A stretch of 64,000 bases of DNA from Streptomyces spiroverticillatus (GCA_014650415.1 BMUX01000004.1:643915-707914); one strand, 5' to 3'. Counted from the first letter of the stretch, positions 41,420-51,533 are shown. The notes: generated by a model from the sequence alone, not told the origin. Made by a program: numbers and translations.

Positions 41420-42186
41420 TGTGCTGCCCCCTTGCCTTCGGCGCTGTCACTGTTGTCACGGCGCTCGGTGCGCCCCTTGAAAAAGAGCACCAGCGGTGCC
41501 GCCAGCGCTGCCACCAGCACCGGTGCTCCACCCGGCAGCACGGGCAGCAGCCCGAGCATCACCACCACCGCGACACCGGCGACGGTGCGTTCCGTGGTGG
41601 AGCGCAGCATGGGTGCCAGCAGCGCCAGGAAGACGGCGGGACCTGCCGCGTCCAGACCCCAGGCGTTGGTGTCACCGAGCGCCTCGGCCCCCAGCGCCCC
41701 GAGCAGGGTGGTGAGGTTCCACAGCACATAGAGGGTGACGGCGGTGACGGTGAAACCGATACGGGCGCTGCGCCGGGTGGGCTGCGCCAGCGCCACGGCG
41801 GCCGTCTCGTCGATCACCCCTTGTGCCGCGAACGGGCGCACCAGGCCCGGCAGCGCCAGCAGCTGCGACAGGCGCAGCCCGTAGAAGGTGTTGCGCACCC
41901 CGAGGAAGAACGCGCCCGCCGCCGCGGTGAGCGGATTGCCCCCGGCCGCGAGCGCCCCCACGAGGGCGAACTGCGAGGCGCCGGTGAACACCAGCAGGCT
42001 GAGCGCACAGGTCTGCGCGACGGTGAGCCCGGCACCGGCCGAGGTGACGCCGAAGGCGAAGCCGGAGAGGCCCACCGCGACGCCGACGCCGAGTGCGTCC
42101 CGTACGACGGCGGCATCGGGCTTGGGCTCGCCGGCGGGGGCGCCCCGGGTTGTGCGTATGTCTGCGGAGGTTGTCTGATCTGCCAC
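41416..42186 (-). CDS. azlC: AzlC-type branched-chain amino-acid exporter large subunit
   Basis: This 256-residue permease from GTG 42186 (VADQTTSADIR) contains the AzlC segments GLSGFAFGVTSAGAGLTVAQ, FTGASQFALVGALAAGGNPL and FLGVRNTFYGLRLSQLL, and a charged C-terminus. It begins 11 bases after the stop of an AraC-family gene, so the regulator and exporter form one operon. Confidence 0.88.
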   Translation of the reverse strand: MADQTTSADIRTTRGAPAGEPKPDAAVVRDALGVGVAVGLSGFAFGVTSAGAGLTVAQTCALSLLVFTGASQFALVGALAAGGNPLTAAAGAFFLGVRNTFYGLRLSQLLALPGLVRPFAAQGVIDETAAVALAQPTRRSARIGFTVTAVTLYVLWNLTTLLGALGAEALGDTNAWGLDAAGPAVFLALLAPMLRSTTERTVAGVAVVVMLGLLPVLPGGAPVLVAALAAPLVLFFKGRTERRDNSDSAEGKGAAQ

Positions 42187-42196
42187 GCCCAGGACG

Positions 42197-43072
42197 CTAC
42201 GAGGGGCAGGCGCCCCCGGTCTTGTACGTTCTTGCACGCTCGCGCCGGTACGCCCCCGGCGGCACCCCGACGATGCGGGTGAAGTGCCGGTTGAGGTGCG
42301 GCTGGTCGGTGAAGCCGACCATGACGGCGGCGTCGGCGGGGGCGGTGCCTGCGTTCAGGAGGTGCTGGGCACGGCGCACCCGCGCGTTGGTGAGCCAGGT
42401 GTGCGGAGGCATTCCGTAGGCCGCCTTGAAGGCGCGCAGCAGCGCGAAGGGGCTGGTGCCCAGCTCCCGGGCGAGGTCCTCCAGCGACGGCGGTTCCGTC
42501 ATCCGGTCGACCAGGATCTCCTGGGCCAGTGCCGCGGTCCGGGCGGCGGCGGGGAGGGGGCCGCGGGTGGGCAGGGAACGGCCGTGACGACGCAGCATCC
42601 GGGCGATGGCGATGCGGAACACGCTGTCGGCGGCGAGCGCGTTGCCCTCCTCGGCCGCACGGTGCACCTCGTGGATGAGCCGCGCGGTGTCGGGGTCATG
42701 GACGATCGTCTCGGCGAATCCGACGGTGCCGCGCAGTGTGGTGGTCTCGGCCGCGACGTCGGCCACGAGTTCCTTCGCGGGGTAGAGGGTGGCGTACGAC
42801 CAGCCCTCGGGGACTCCGGCGTGCGCCGCGTGCGGCACCTCCGGGTTGATCATGACGACGCTGCCCGGCACCGCGCTGATCGTGCCGTCGGGCATCCGCA
42901 CGTCCTCGATGCCGCGTCGTACGGCGCCGAGCACGAAGCCCTCGTGGCTGTGGCGCGGGAAGGTGTGCCGGACGTAGCGGGCCCGCAGCAGGTCGAGGCC
43001 CGGCACCCCGGCGTACTGCCAGTGCCGTGCCCACTCGCCCTCGCGCTCGGTGGCCGTCGAACCCCTCTCCAT
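42197..43072 (-). CDS. AraC-family regulator of the azlCD operon
   Basis: This 291-residue protein has an N-terminal cupin ligand domain (HTFPRHSHEGFVLGAVRRG) and two C-terminal helix-turn-helix motifs (LEDLARELGTSPFALLRAFK; ADAAVMVGFTDQPHLNRHFT). The gene order regulator-azlC-azlD matches a common actinobacterial arrangement in which the regulator controls the exporter. ATG 43072 was chosen; it is divergent from lhr. Confidence 0.87.
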   Translation of the reverse strand: MERGSTATEREGEWARHWQYAGVPGLDLLRARYVRHTFPRHSHEGFVLGAVRRGIEDVRMPDGTISAVPGSVVMINPEVPHAAHAGVPEGWSYATLYPAKELVADVAAETTTLRGTVGFAETIVHDPDTARLIHEVHRAAEEGNALAADSVFRIAIARMLRRHGRSLPTRGPLPAAARTAALAQEILVDRMTEPPSLEDLARELGTSPFALLRAFKAAYGMPPHTWLTNARVRRAQHLLNAGTAPADAAVMVGFTDQPHLNRHFTRIVGVPPGAYRRERARTYKTGGACPS

Positions 43073-43163
43073 CCGACCATTCTGCGCCTGCCCGCCAAGC
43101 CGCTGACCTGCGTGTCCACAGTCCGGACCGGGGATTGTCAGTGGCGGGGTGCACGATGGGGCC

Positions 43164-46100
43164 ATGGTGAGGACCGCGCTCGACTCGTTCTCCCCCGCGA
43201 CCAGGGGCTGGTTCACGGGGGCATTCCGGACGCCCACGGCCGCGCAGGAAGGCGCGTGGCGGGCCATCGGGGAGGGTTCCGACGTGCTGGTCGTCGCCCC
43301 GACCGGCTCGGGCAAGACGCTGGCCGCGTTCCTCGCCTCGCTCGACGCGCTCGCCTCCACTCCCCCGCCCGCGGAGGCGAAGAAGCGCTGCCGGGTGCTC
43401 TACATCTCTCCGCTGAAGGCCCTGGCCGTCGACGTCGAGCGCAACCTCCGCAGCCCGCTGACCGGCATCCGCCAGGAGTCCGTCCGCCTCGGCCTGCCCG
43501 AGCCGGACATCAGGGTCGGCATCCGCTCCGGCGACACCTCCCCCGCCGACCGCCGCTCGATCGCGAACAAGCCGCCGGACATCCTCATCACGACCCCCGA
43601 GTCGCTGTTCCTGATGCTCACCTCCTCCGCGCGCGACGCCCTGGAGGGCGTGGAGACGGTGATCCTCGACGAGGTGCACGCGGTCGCGGGCACCAAGCGC
43701 GGCGCACACCTGGCGCTGTCGCTGGAGCGCCTGGACGCGCTGCTGCCCCGGCCGGCCCGCCGGATCGGCCTGTCCGCGACGGTCCGCCCGGTGGACGAGG
43801 TGGCCCGGTACCTGTCCCCGCAGCGCCGGGTCGAGATCGTCCAGCCACCGTCCGGCAAGGTCTTCGACCTGTCGGTGGTGGTGCCGGTCGAGGACATGGG
43901 CGAGCTGGGCGGCGCACCCGCCAAGGACGACGACCAGGGCGACAAACCCTCCATCTGGCCGCAAGTGGAGGAGAAGATCGCCGACCTCGTCCAGGCGCAC
44001 CGCTCGACGATCGTCTTCGTCAACTCCCGCCGCCTCGCCGAGCGCCTGTGCAACCGGCTGAACGAGATCGCGTACGAAAGAGCCACCGGCGAGGCGCTCC
44101 CCGAGGGCGGCTCACCGGCCGAGCTGATGGGGCAGGCGGGCGCCGCCCAGGGCGCTCCTCCCCTCCTCGCCCGCGCGCACCACGGCTCGGTCTCCAAGGA
44201 GCAGCGCTCCCTCGTCGAGGAGGACCTCAAGGCCGGCCGCCTCCCGGCCGTGGTCGCCACCTCCAGCCTCGAACTGGGCATCGACATGGGCGCGGTGGAC
44301 CTGGTGATCCAGGTCGAGTCGCCGCCGTCCGTTGCCTCCGGCCTCCAGCGGGTGGGCCGGGCCGGCCACCAGGTGGGCGCGGTGTCGACGGGCGTCGTCT
44401 TCCCCAAGTACCGGGGCGACCTGGTGCAGGCGGCCGTGGTCACCGAGCGGATGCGCTCGGGCTCGATCGAGTCCCTGCGCGTCCCGGCCAATCCCCTGGA
44501 CGTGCTCGCCCAGCAGCTCGTCGCCATGGTCGCGCTGGACTCCTGGCAGGTGGACGACCTGCTCGCCCTCACCCGCCGCGCCGCCCCCTTCGCGTCCCTC
44601 CCCGAATCGGCGTTCACCGCCGTCCTCGACATGCTCGCCGGGCGCTACCCCTCGGACGCCTTCGCCGAGTTGCGCCCCCGCGTCGTCTGGGACCGCATCG
44701 CCGGTACGGTCACAGGCCGCCCGGGAGCGCAGCGCCTCGCCGTCACCTCCGGCGGCACCATCCCCGACCGCGGTCTGTTCGGCGTCTTCCTCGCCGGGTC
44801 CGACCCGAAGAAGGGCGGCGGCCGGGTCGGCGAGCTGGACGAGGAGATGGTGTACGAGTCCCGCGCGGGCGACGTCTTCACCCTCGGCACGACGTCCTGG
44901 CGCATCGAGGACATCACCCGCGACCGCGTCCTGGTCTCCCCCGCCCCCGGCGTCCCCGGCCGGCTCCCCTTCTGGAAGGGCGACCAGCTGGGCCGTCCGC
45001 TCGAACTGGGCCGCGCGCTCGGCGCGTTCCTCCGCGAGATCGGCAACCTCAAAGCCGACAAGGCCCGCACGCGCCTCCAGGACGCGGGCCTGGACGACTG
45101 GGCCGCCGACAACGTCCTGTCCTACCTCGACGAACAGCGCCGCGCCGCAGGCCACGTCCCCGACGACCGCACCATCGTCGTCGAGCGGTTCCGCGACGAG
45201 CTGGGCGACTGGCGGGTGGTCGTGCACTCCCCGTTCGGCGCACAGGTGCACGCCCCGTGGGCGCTGGCGCTCGGAGCCCGCCTCTCCGAGAAGTACGGCA
45301 TGGACGCCCAGGTGATGCACGCCGACGACGGCATCGTGCTGCGCCTGCCCGACGCGGACCTGATGGGGCTCGACCTCATGGGCCTCGACCCGCTCGACGC
45401 CCCGGCTCCCGCCAAACCCCTGGGAACCGAGTACGACGACAACCAGGCCCCCATCGGTGCCGCCGACACCCTCTTCGACGCGGGCGAGGTCGCCCAGATC
45501 GTCACCGACCAGGTCGGCGGCTCCGCCCTGTTCGCCGCCCGCTTCCGCGAGTGCGCCGCCCGCGCTCTGCTGCTGCCCCGCCGCAGCCCCGGCAAGCGCA
45601 CCCCGCTCTGGCAGCAGCGCCAGCGCGCCTCCCAGCTCCTCCAGGTGGCCTCCGAGTTCGGCTCCTTCCCGATCGTCCTGGAAGCCGTCCGCGAATGCCT
45701 CCAGGACGTCTTCGACGTACCCGGCCTGACCGAGCTGATGGGCGACATCGAGGCCCGCCGGGTCCGCCTGGTCGAGGTCACCACCCCCGAGCCATCCCCC
45801 TTCGCCCGCTCGCTCCTCTTCGGGTACGTCGCCCAGTTCCTGTACGAGGGGGACTCCCCCCTCGCCGAGCGGCGCGCGGCGGCGCTCTCCCTCGACTCCC
45901 GCCTCCTCGCCGAACTCCTCGGCCAGGCCGAGCTGCGCGAACTGCTCGACGCCGACGTCCTGACCCAGCTGGAGCAGGAGCTCCAGTGGCTCACCGAGGA
46001 CCGCCGGGTCAAGGACGTGGAGGGCGTCGCCGACCTGCTGCGGGTCCTCGGCCCGCTCACCACCGCCGAGTTGACCGCCCGGGGCGCGGACGCCCAGTGG

Positions 46101-47855
46101 CCCCGCGACCTCGCCGACGCGCGCCGCGCCATCCAGGTCCGTATCGCCGGAGAGGACCACTGGGCAGCCGTCGAGGACGCCGGCCGCCTGCGCGACGCGC
46201 TGGGCACGGCGCTCCCGGTGGGCGTCCCGGAGTCGTTCACCGAGCCGGTCAAGGACCCCCTGGGCGACCTCCTCGCCCGCTTCGCGCGCACGCACGGCCC
46301 GTTCACCTCCGCCACCGCCGCCGCCCGCTTCGGCCTCGGCGCGGCCGTCACCGACGGGGCACTGCACCGGCTCGCCGCGAGCGGCCGGGTCGTACAGGGC
46401 GAGTTCCACCCGGCGGGCATCGGCCAGGAGTGGTGCGACGCGACGGTCCTGCGCCGCCTGCGCCGCCGCTCCCTGGCCGCCCTGCGCCAGGAGCTGGAGC
46501 CGGTCGACCCCGCCGCCCTGGCCACCTTCCTCCCCCAGTGGCAGCACTACGGGGGCGGCGGCCTGCGCGGCATCGACGGACTGGTGCGCGCCGTCGAGCA
46601 GTTGCAGGGCGCCCCGGTCCCCGCCTCCGCACTGGAGAAGCTCGTCCTCCCGCACCGCGTCTCGGGCTACACCCCCGCCCTCCTCGACGAACTCACCACC
46701 ACCGGCGAGGTCGTGTGGGCGGGCGCGGGCGCACTCCCCGGCAAGGACGGCTGGGTGTCCCTCTACCTCGCCGACACCGCCCCGTTGCTCCTCCCGCCGC
46801 CCCACCCCCTGGAGCTCTCGGCCCTGCACGAGTCGATCCTGACCGCCCTCTCCGGCGGTTACGGACTCTTCTTCCGCCAGATCGCCGACCAGGTCCGCGC
46901 CACCACCCACCCCGACGCCTCCGACCCCCAACTGGCCGACGCCCTCTGGGACCTGGCCTGGTCCGGCCGCCTCACCAACGACACCCTCGCCCCACTGCGC
47001 GCCGTCCTCGGCTCAGGACGCACGGCCGGGGCCACCGCCCACCGCGCCAAACGCTCGGTCCCACGCGGCCGTTACGGCTCCCTCAGCGGCGCGGCCCGCC
47101 CCGTCTCCCGCACCGGCCCGCCCACGGTCTCCGGCCGCTGGTCCCGCCTCCCCGCGCCCGAACCCGACCCCACCCACCGCGCCCACGCCCTGGCCCGCAC
47201 CCTCCTGGACCGGCACGGCGTCGTCACCCGGGGCGCCGTCGCCGCCGAGGGCGTCGAGGGCGGCTTCTCCGCGGTCTACCGCATCCTCGCCGCGTTCGAG
47301 GACAGCGGGCAGGCCAGACGGGGTTACGTCGTCGAGGGGCTCGGCGCGGCCCAGTTCGCCATGGACGGCGCGGTCGACCGGCTGCGCGCCGCCGCGACCG
47401 CCCGCGACCGCGCCCAGGGCGACGCCCCGAACCGGGCCGTCGTCCTGGCCGCCGCCGACCCCGCCAACGCGTACGGGGCCGCCCTGCCCTGGCCCGAACC
47501 GCCGCCCGGCGTCACCCACAAGCCGGGCCGCAAGGCAGGCTCCCTCGTCGTCCTGGTCGACGGCGAACTCACCCTCTACATGGAACGCGGCGGCAAAACC
47601 CTCCTCGCCTGGCCGCCCCAGTCCGCCCCCGCCCCCGGCACGGCGACGGCCGACCACCCGACCCCCGACGAAGCCCCCGACGACCGCCTCCGCGCCGCCG
47701 CCGAGGCGCTCACCGCCTCCGCCCGTGCAGGCGCCCTCGGCACCGTCACCGTCGAACGCATCAACAACACCCCCGCCCTGACCTCCCCCCTGGGCCGCCC
47801 CCTGGAATCCGCCGGCTTCCACGCCACCCCCAAGGGCCTCCGCATCCGCCCCTAA
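43164..47855 (+). CDS. lhr: ATP-dependent helicase Lhr
   Basis: This superfamily 2 helicase of about 1563 residues belongs to the large actinobacterial Lhr type. Visible motifs are Walker A VVAPTGSGKT, motif Ia YISPLKALAVDVERNL, motif II LDEVHAVAG, SATVRPVD, motif V SSLELGIDMGAVD and motif VI QRVGRAGHQVG. A winged-helix, beta-barrel and a long C-terminal domain follow. Lhr translocates 3' to 5' and acts in DNA repair, often with damage-specific nucleases or glycosylases. A Nei-type glycosylase follows at 48238. The start is ATG 43164 or GTG 43149. Confidence 0.93.
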   Translation: MVRTALDSFSPATRGWFTGAFRTPTAAQEGAWRAIGEGSDVLVVAPTGSGKTLAAFLASLDALASTPPPAEAKKRCRVLYISPLKALAVDVERNLRSPLTGIRQESVRLGLPEPDIRVGIRSGDTSPADRRSIANKPPDILITTPESLFLMLTSSARDALEGVETVILDEVHAVAGTKRGAHLALSLERLDALLPRPARRIGLSATVRPVDEVARYLSPQRRVEIVQPPSGKVFDLSVVVPVEDMGELGGAPAKDDDQGDKPSIWPQVEEKIADLVQAHRSTIVFVNSRRLAERLCNRLNEIAYERATGEALPEGGSPAELMGQAGAAQGAPPLLARAHHGSVSKEQRSLVEEDLKAGRLPAVVATSSLELGIDMGAVDLVIQVESPPSVASGLQRVGRAGHQVGAVSTGVVFPKYRGDLVQAAVVTERMRSGSIESLRVPANPLDVLAQQLVAMVALDSWQVDDLLALTRRAAPFASLPESAFTAVLDMLAGRYPSDAFAELRPRVVWDRIAGTVTGRPGAQRLAVTSGGTIPDRGLFGVFLAGSDPKKGGGRVGELDEEMVYESRAGDVFTLGTTSWRIEDITRDRVLVSPAPGVPGRLPFWKGDQLGRPLELGRALGAFLREIGNLKADKARTRLQDAGLDDWAADNVLSYLDEQRRAAGHVPDDRTIVVERFRDELGDWRVVVHSPFGAQVHAPWALALGARLSEKYGMDAQVMHADDGIVLRLPDADLMGLDLMGLDPLDAPAPAKPLGTEYDDNQAPIGAADTLFDAGEVAQIVTDQVGGSALFAARFRECAARALLLPRRSPGKRTPLWQQRQRASQLLQVASEFGSFPIVLEAVRECLQDVFDVPGLTELMGDIEARRVRLVEVTTPEPSPFARSLLFGYVAQFLYEGDSPLAERRAAALSLDSRLLAELLGQAELRELLDADVLTQLEQELQWLTEDRRVKDVEGVADLLRVLGPLTTAELTARGADAQWPRDLADARRAIQVRIAGEDHWAAVEDAGRLRDALGTALPVGVPESFTEPVKDPLGDLLARFARTHGPFTSATAAARFGLGAAVTDGALHRLAASGRVVQGEFHPAGIGQEWCDATVLRRLRRRSLAALRQELEPVDPAALATFLPQWQHYGGGGLRGIDGLVRAVEQLQGAPVPASALEKLVLPHRVSGYTPALLDELTTTGEVVWAGAGALPGKDGWVSLYLADTAPLLLPPPHPLELSALHESILTALSGGYGLFFRQIADQVRATTHPDASDPQLADALWDLAWSGRLTNDTLAPLRAVLGSGRTAGATAHRAKRSVPRGRYGSLSGAARPVSRTGPPTVSGRWSRLPAPEPDPTHRAHALARTLLDRHGVVTRGAVAAEGVEGGFSAVYRILAAFEDSGQARRGYVVEGLGAAQFAMDGAVDRLRAAATARDRAQGDAPNRAVVLAAADPANAYGAALPWPEPPPGVTHKPGRKAGSLVVLVDGELTLYMERGGKTLLAWPPQSAPAPGTATADHPTPDEAPDDRLRAAAEALTASARAGALGTVTVERINNTPALTSPLGRPLESAGFHATPKGLRIRP

Positions 47856-48237
47856 CCCCTCTCGGGCTCCGCCCCCCCTGTCCCACCGAGCCCCTTGCAC
47901 AGCGAAGCCGCCCCCTCCCCTTCCCGGGTAGCCCCCTTGGGCGGCGGGGCCGCCCCCCGGGGGCGGGACGGGCGGGCAAGGGGGCGGCCCCCTCGCTCCA
48001 GGCCCACCCGGGTGCCGCCCCCACCCGCATTGCCCGCCGGGTGCGCGCAGCCACAGGGCCCACGGGGCGCCTCCCGGCACCGGGCAGGTTTAGCCGTGGC
48101 CCGCCGGGCCAAAGGGTCCCCAGCCCCGCCCCTTCACCTAAACCCGCGGGGCAATGGGACCGGTCCCGTGCAGGCGCGTCGTGGCTGAGCGCGCAGTTCC
48201 CCGCGCCCCTCAAGGGGCACGCCCCCATCATGGACCC
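47856..48237. other. GC-rich low-complexity gap between lhr and nei
   Basis: These 382 bp contain no credible gene. They are dominated by C- and G-runs and self-complementary stretches (GGGGGCGGCCCCCT) that may terminate lhr transcription. The end carries an interspersed repeat (48191-48210). Confidence 0.6.
48191..48217. repeat. Interspersed intergenic repeat GCGCAGTTCCCCGCGCCCCT
   Basis: This 20-mer, followed by CAAGGGGCAC so that CGCCCCT and AGGGGC can pair, is the form of a short palindromic repeat seen very often between Streptomyces genes. It is present once in this window. Confidence 0.6.
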
Positions 48238-49083
48238 ATGCCCGAAGGAGACACCGTCTGGCAAGCCGCCACCCGCCTGCACACCGCCCTCGCCGGCCGC
48301 CCCCTCACCCACGCCGACCTCCGCGTCCCCCGCTTCGCCACCTCCGACCTGACCGGCCGGACGGTCCTCGACGTCACCCCGTACGGAAAGCACCTGCTCA
48401 CCCGCATCACGGGCGGCCTCACCCTGCACTCCCACCTCCGCATGGAAGGCACCTGGCGCATCTTCGCCCCCGGCACCCCCTGGCGCGGCGGCCCCGAGCA
48501 CCAGATCCGCGCCGTCCTCCAGAACACGGAAGCCACCGCCGTCGGCTACCGCCTCCCCGTCCTGGAGCTGCTGCCCACCGCCGAGGAACACACCGTCATC
48601 GGCCACCTCGGCCCCGACCTCCTCTCCCCGCACTGGGACGAAACCCTCCAGGACCAGGCCGTACGCAACCTCCTCGCCGCCCCCGCCCGCCCCCTCGGCG
48701 AAGCCCTCCTGGACCAGCGCAATCTCGCGGGCATCGGCAACGTCTACAAGTCCGAGCTCTGCTTCCTCGCCCGCGTCACCCCCTGGCTCCCGGTCGGCGA
48801 ACTGGCCCCCGACGTCCCCGCCCGCCTGGTCGCCACCGCCCACCGCCTCCTGGACCTCAACAAGGACCACCCGGACCGCCGCACCACCACCGTCGCCCGC
48901 ACCTCACCCGCCTCCCGCCCCACACGCACCACCACCGCCCCCGACCTCCTGTACGTCTACGGCCGCCGCTCCCGCCCCTGCCTGCGCTGCCGCACCCCGA
49001 TCCGCAAGGCCGACCAGGGCGACGGCTCCCGCGAACGCCCCACCTACTGGTGCCCGAACTGCCAACCCGGCCCGACCAGTTGA
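48238..49083 (+). CDS. nei: Nei-type DNA glycosylase / AP lyase
   Basis: This 281-residue enzyme starts MPEGDTVWQAATRLH; processing would leave the catalytic Pro2-Glu3. The H2TH region (LLDQRNLAGIGNVYKSELCF) and the C-terminal zinc finger (CLRCRTPIRKADQ and YWCPNCQ) are present. It removes oxidised pyrimidines. The start is fixed by the catalytic N-terminus. Its position after lhr suggests shared repair duties. Confidence 0.92.
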   Translation: MPEGDTVWQAATRLHTALAGRPLTHADLRVPRFATSDLTGRTVLDVTPYGKHLLTRITGGLTLHSHLRMEGTWRIFAPGTPWRGGPEHQIRAVLQNTEATAVGYRLPVLELLPTAEEHTVIGHLGPDLLSPHWDETLQDQAVRNLLAAPARPLGEALLDQRNLAGIGNVYKSELCFLARVTPWLPVGELAPDVPARLVATAHRLLDLNKDHPDRRTTTVARTSPASRPTRTTTAPDLLYVYGRRSRPCLRCRTPIRKADQGDGSRERPTYWCPNCQPGPTS

Positions 49084-49116
49084 CGACCCGTCAGATCCAG
49101 TCGTACGGTCGCCCGC

Positions 49117-49899
49117 ATGCCCCTCCCCGTACGAATCCCCGCGTACGACCTGACCGGCCGCACCGCCTTCGTCACCGGCGCGGCCAGCGGCATCGGCCGC
49201 GCCTGTGCCGTACTCCTCGCCGAAGCGGGCGCCACCGTGCACTGCGCCGACCGCGACGAAGCGGGCCTCGCCGAAACGGCCGCCCTCATCACCAAAGCCA
49301 CCGAGAGCACGCCCCGCACCCACACCCTCGACGTGACCTCACGCCCCCAGGTCACAGCCGCCATGGAAGCCGTCGACCGCCTCGACGTCCTGGTCGCCGC
49401 AGCCGGAATCCTGCACTTCAGCAGCGTCCTGGACACCACCGACGAGGACCTCGACCGGATCCTCGCGGTCAATTTCAAGGGCGTCCTGCACGCCTGCCAG
49501 GAGGCGGCCCGCCTCATGCTCCGCCAGCCCGACCGGCCGAGGAGCATCATCACCCTCGCCTCCGGCGCCATGGACTCCGCCAACGCCGGACTGTTCGCCT
49601 ACAGCACCAGCAAAGCCGCCGTCGTGCAGCTCACGAAGACCCTCGCCACCGAGCTCGGCCCGCACGGCATCCGCGTCAACGCAGTCGCCCCGGGCTGGAT
49701 CCGCACCCCCATGACGGACAAGCACGACGCCTCGCTCCAGGAAAACGCCGAGGCGCGCATGGTCCGCATCACCCCGCTCGGCCGCGTCGGCGAACCCGAG
49801 GACGTGGCACAGGCGGTCCTCCACCTGGCCTGCGACGCCTCCGCCTTCACGACGGGCCAGATCCTCCGCCCGAACGGCGGCGTCTCCATGCCCTGGTAG
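49117..49899 (+). CDS. SDR-family oxidoreductase
   Basis: This 260-residue classical short-chain dehydrogenase has NAD(P)-binding FVTGAASGIGRACAVLLAEA and the YSTSKAAV active site with the upstream Ser region IITLASGAMDS. The Asp after beta-2 (HCADRDEAGL) suggests NAD(H). The substrate cannot be inferred. ATG 49117 is 33 bp after nei. Confidence 0.87.
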   Translation: MPLPVRIPAYDLTGRTAFVTGAASGIGRACAVLLAEAGATVHCADRDEAGLAETAALITKATESTPRTHTLDVTSRPQVTAAMEAVDRLDVLVAAAGILHFSSVLDTTDEDLDRILAVNFKGVLHACQEAARLMLRQPDRPRSIITLASGAMDSANAGLFAYSTSKAAVVQLTKTLATELGPHGIRVNAVAPGWIRTPMTDKHDASLQENAEARMVRITPLGRVGEPEDVAQAVLHLACDASAFTTGQILRPNGGVSMPW

Positions 49900-50149
49900 C
49901 CCGCGCCCTCCGCACCCGACGCACCTGCCTCCCCCGCTCCCCCACAGATCCCACCCGCCCCGCCACATGCACCGGCAGCAGACTCAACCCCCACCCCCCG
50001 GCCGCGACCACCCCCTCGACCGGCCCGGCCCCCTCCGGCGCGAGGACGAGCCGCAGCACCGCCCACCACCACAGCACCCCGAACAGCACCGCCAGCGCCC
50101 CCAGGGCGACTCTGCGCCCCGAGCACCGTCCCTCCAGCGGTCGCTGCAT
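49847..50149 (-). CDS. Small membrane protein, function unknown
   Basis: This 100-residue protein has a hydrophobic segment (VALGALAVLFGVLWWWAVLRL), a second weaker one (VVAAGGWGLSLLPVHVAG) and a strongly basic C-terminus. Its last 53 bases overlap the end of the convergent SDR gene. The hydrophobic pattern and the ATG with GGAGG upstream make it more likely real than a shadow frame. Confidence 0.55.
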   Translation of the reverse strand: MQRPLEGRCSGRRVALGALAVLFGVLWWWAVLRLVLAPEGAGPVEGVVAAGGWGLSLLPVHVAGRVGSVGERGRQVRRVRRARATRAWRRRRSGGGSGPS

Positions 50150-50310
50150 CGCTGCCTCCTCGGACCGACGCTAGACGCGGTCATGCGGCCCGGGGAGGGC
50201 GCACCGGAAGCACAGGAAGCACTACCGGCGCACCCACCCCGCCCACTTCAGGCACCCAAGAGCTCAGGCACCCGAGCCCCTCAGCCCTCAGCCCCCAGCC
50301 TTCAACCTGC

Positions 50311-50781
50311 TCAGGCACTCTCCGCCTGGAACATCCACGCATGCTTCTCAAGATCCGCCGTCAGCCCGATGATCAGGTCCTGCGTGACGGGGTCCGGGTC
50401 CCCGGTGACCTCGATCCGCTCGCGCATCCGCACGATCACCGCACCGAGCGCGTCGACCAGGATCCGTACCGCATCGCCGTCCTTGATCCAGCCGGTCGGC
50501 GTCTCCTTGACCGCACTGGACGCGGCGACCGTCGCGGCCCGCCCGTCCGGGTTCACACCGAGCGCGGAGGCCCGCTCGGCCACCGAGTCGGAGTGCAGCC
50601 GCGCGGAGGCCACGACGTCGTCCAGCTGAAGGTGCACGGAGCGGAAGCGCGGGCCCACCACGTTCCAGTGCACCTGCTTGGCGACCAGCGACAGGTCCAC
50701 CAGGTCCACCAGCGCGCCCTGCAACGCCTCGCCGACGACCTTGAGATCGGCCTCGGGCAGCGTGCTCTTCACGACAGACAT
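50311..50781 (-). CDS. dpsC: Dps-family ferritin-like protein
   Basis: This 156-residue four-helix protein has the Dps ferroxidase region (AKQVHWNVVGPRFRSVHLQL and a later Asp-rich helix). It stores iron and protects DNA in a 12-mer. Position next to clgR/cinA suggests the dpsC paralogue of Streptomyces. GAGGA sits before the ATG. Confidence 0.85.
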   Translation of the reverse strand: MSVVKSTLPEADLKVVGEALQGALVDLVDLSLVAKQVHWNVVGPRFRSVHLQLDDVVASARLHSDSVAERASALGVNPDGRAATVAASSAVKETPTGWIKDGDAVRILVDALGAVIVRMRERIEVTGDPDPVTQDLIIGLTADLEKHAWMFQAESA

Positions 50782-50932
50782 GGAGCGTCCTCCTCAGAAA
50801 TACCGAAAATCTGGATCAGCCATCACCAACCCTGCCACAACCGATCCAATTCGGTCATTCGGGGTCCGAAGCGGCCACGCGGCACCCCGGAGCAAACCCG
50901 CACCACGCCCCTCACCACACCCCGCACGGCAC

Positions 50933-50988
50933 AAAAAAGACCGGTGCCCCGGCCGCCCCCTCTCAGGAGGTCGACCGGAGCACCGGTC
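50933..50988 (-). terminator. Terminator of clgR
   Basis: On the minus strand CCGGTGCTCCGG pairs with CCGGGGCACCGG and is followed by TCTTTTTT. It lies 41 bp after the clgR stop. Confidence 0.85.
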
Positions 50989-51028
50989 CCGCACCACTTC
51001 TCTTATCGCTGGGCAGCGACGACTATCG

Positions 51029-51424
51029 CTAGGCAGCGACGACGTCCACCGCTTCCGCAGGTGCCTTGATCGTCACTCGCTCGGTCGGCACACCGGACAC
51101 ACCGGTCACCGACGTCACAGAGACCGAATTGAGCATCGGTCGCATCGGCTGGCGCACCGGCGTCTCGCCGGCCGCAGCCGACGCCGCCAGTTCGGCCAGG
51201 GAAAGTTCGTCGCTCACTTCACGCATGAGCTCGGACATCCGTACATCAAGCGCGTCGCAGATCGCGGAAAGCAGCTCGGAGGATGCCTCCTTCTGCCCCC
51301 GCTCCACCTCGGAGAGATAGCCGAGCGAAACCCGGGCGGACGAGGAGACTTCGCGCAGAGTACGGCCTTGGCGCTGGCGCTGCCGACGCAGCACGTCACC
51401 CAGCAGGCGACGGAGCAGAATCAT
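51029..51424 (-). CDS. clgR: XRE-family activator ClgR
   Basis: This 131-residue protein has an N-terminal helix-turn-helix ([29 protein letters not shown]). The C-terminus ends VVAA, an Ala-Ala end of the kind recognised by ClpP-dependent proteolysis. In Streptomyces ClgR activates clpP1P2, lon and its own gene. ATG 51424 ([11 protein letters not shown]) is preferred over an in-frame start 33 bases earlier. Its place beside cinA and pgsA matches other actinobacteria. Confidence 0.9.
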   Translation of the reverse strand: MILLRRLLGDVLRRQRQRQGRTLREVSSSARVSLGYLSEVERGQKEASSELLSAICDALDVRMSELMREVSDELSLAELAASAAAGETPVRQPMRPMLNSVSVTSVTGVSGVPTERVTIKAPAEAVDVVAA

Positions 51425-51533
51425 CGGTGGCTCCCTCCTCGGACCGCGTAGCCGCATCCTTCACGCCCCACCGTACCGCCTCGCGGTGCAGCCGTGCGGG
51501 GAGCTATGTCGTGTTCACTCAGGGCTGCAAACA

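Noticed and set aside
42284..48352. A 2022-codon open frame overlapping lhr
   Set aside because: It is an Arg/Pro-rich shadow of high-GC coding sequence. lhr has all helicase motifs in the other frame.
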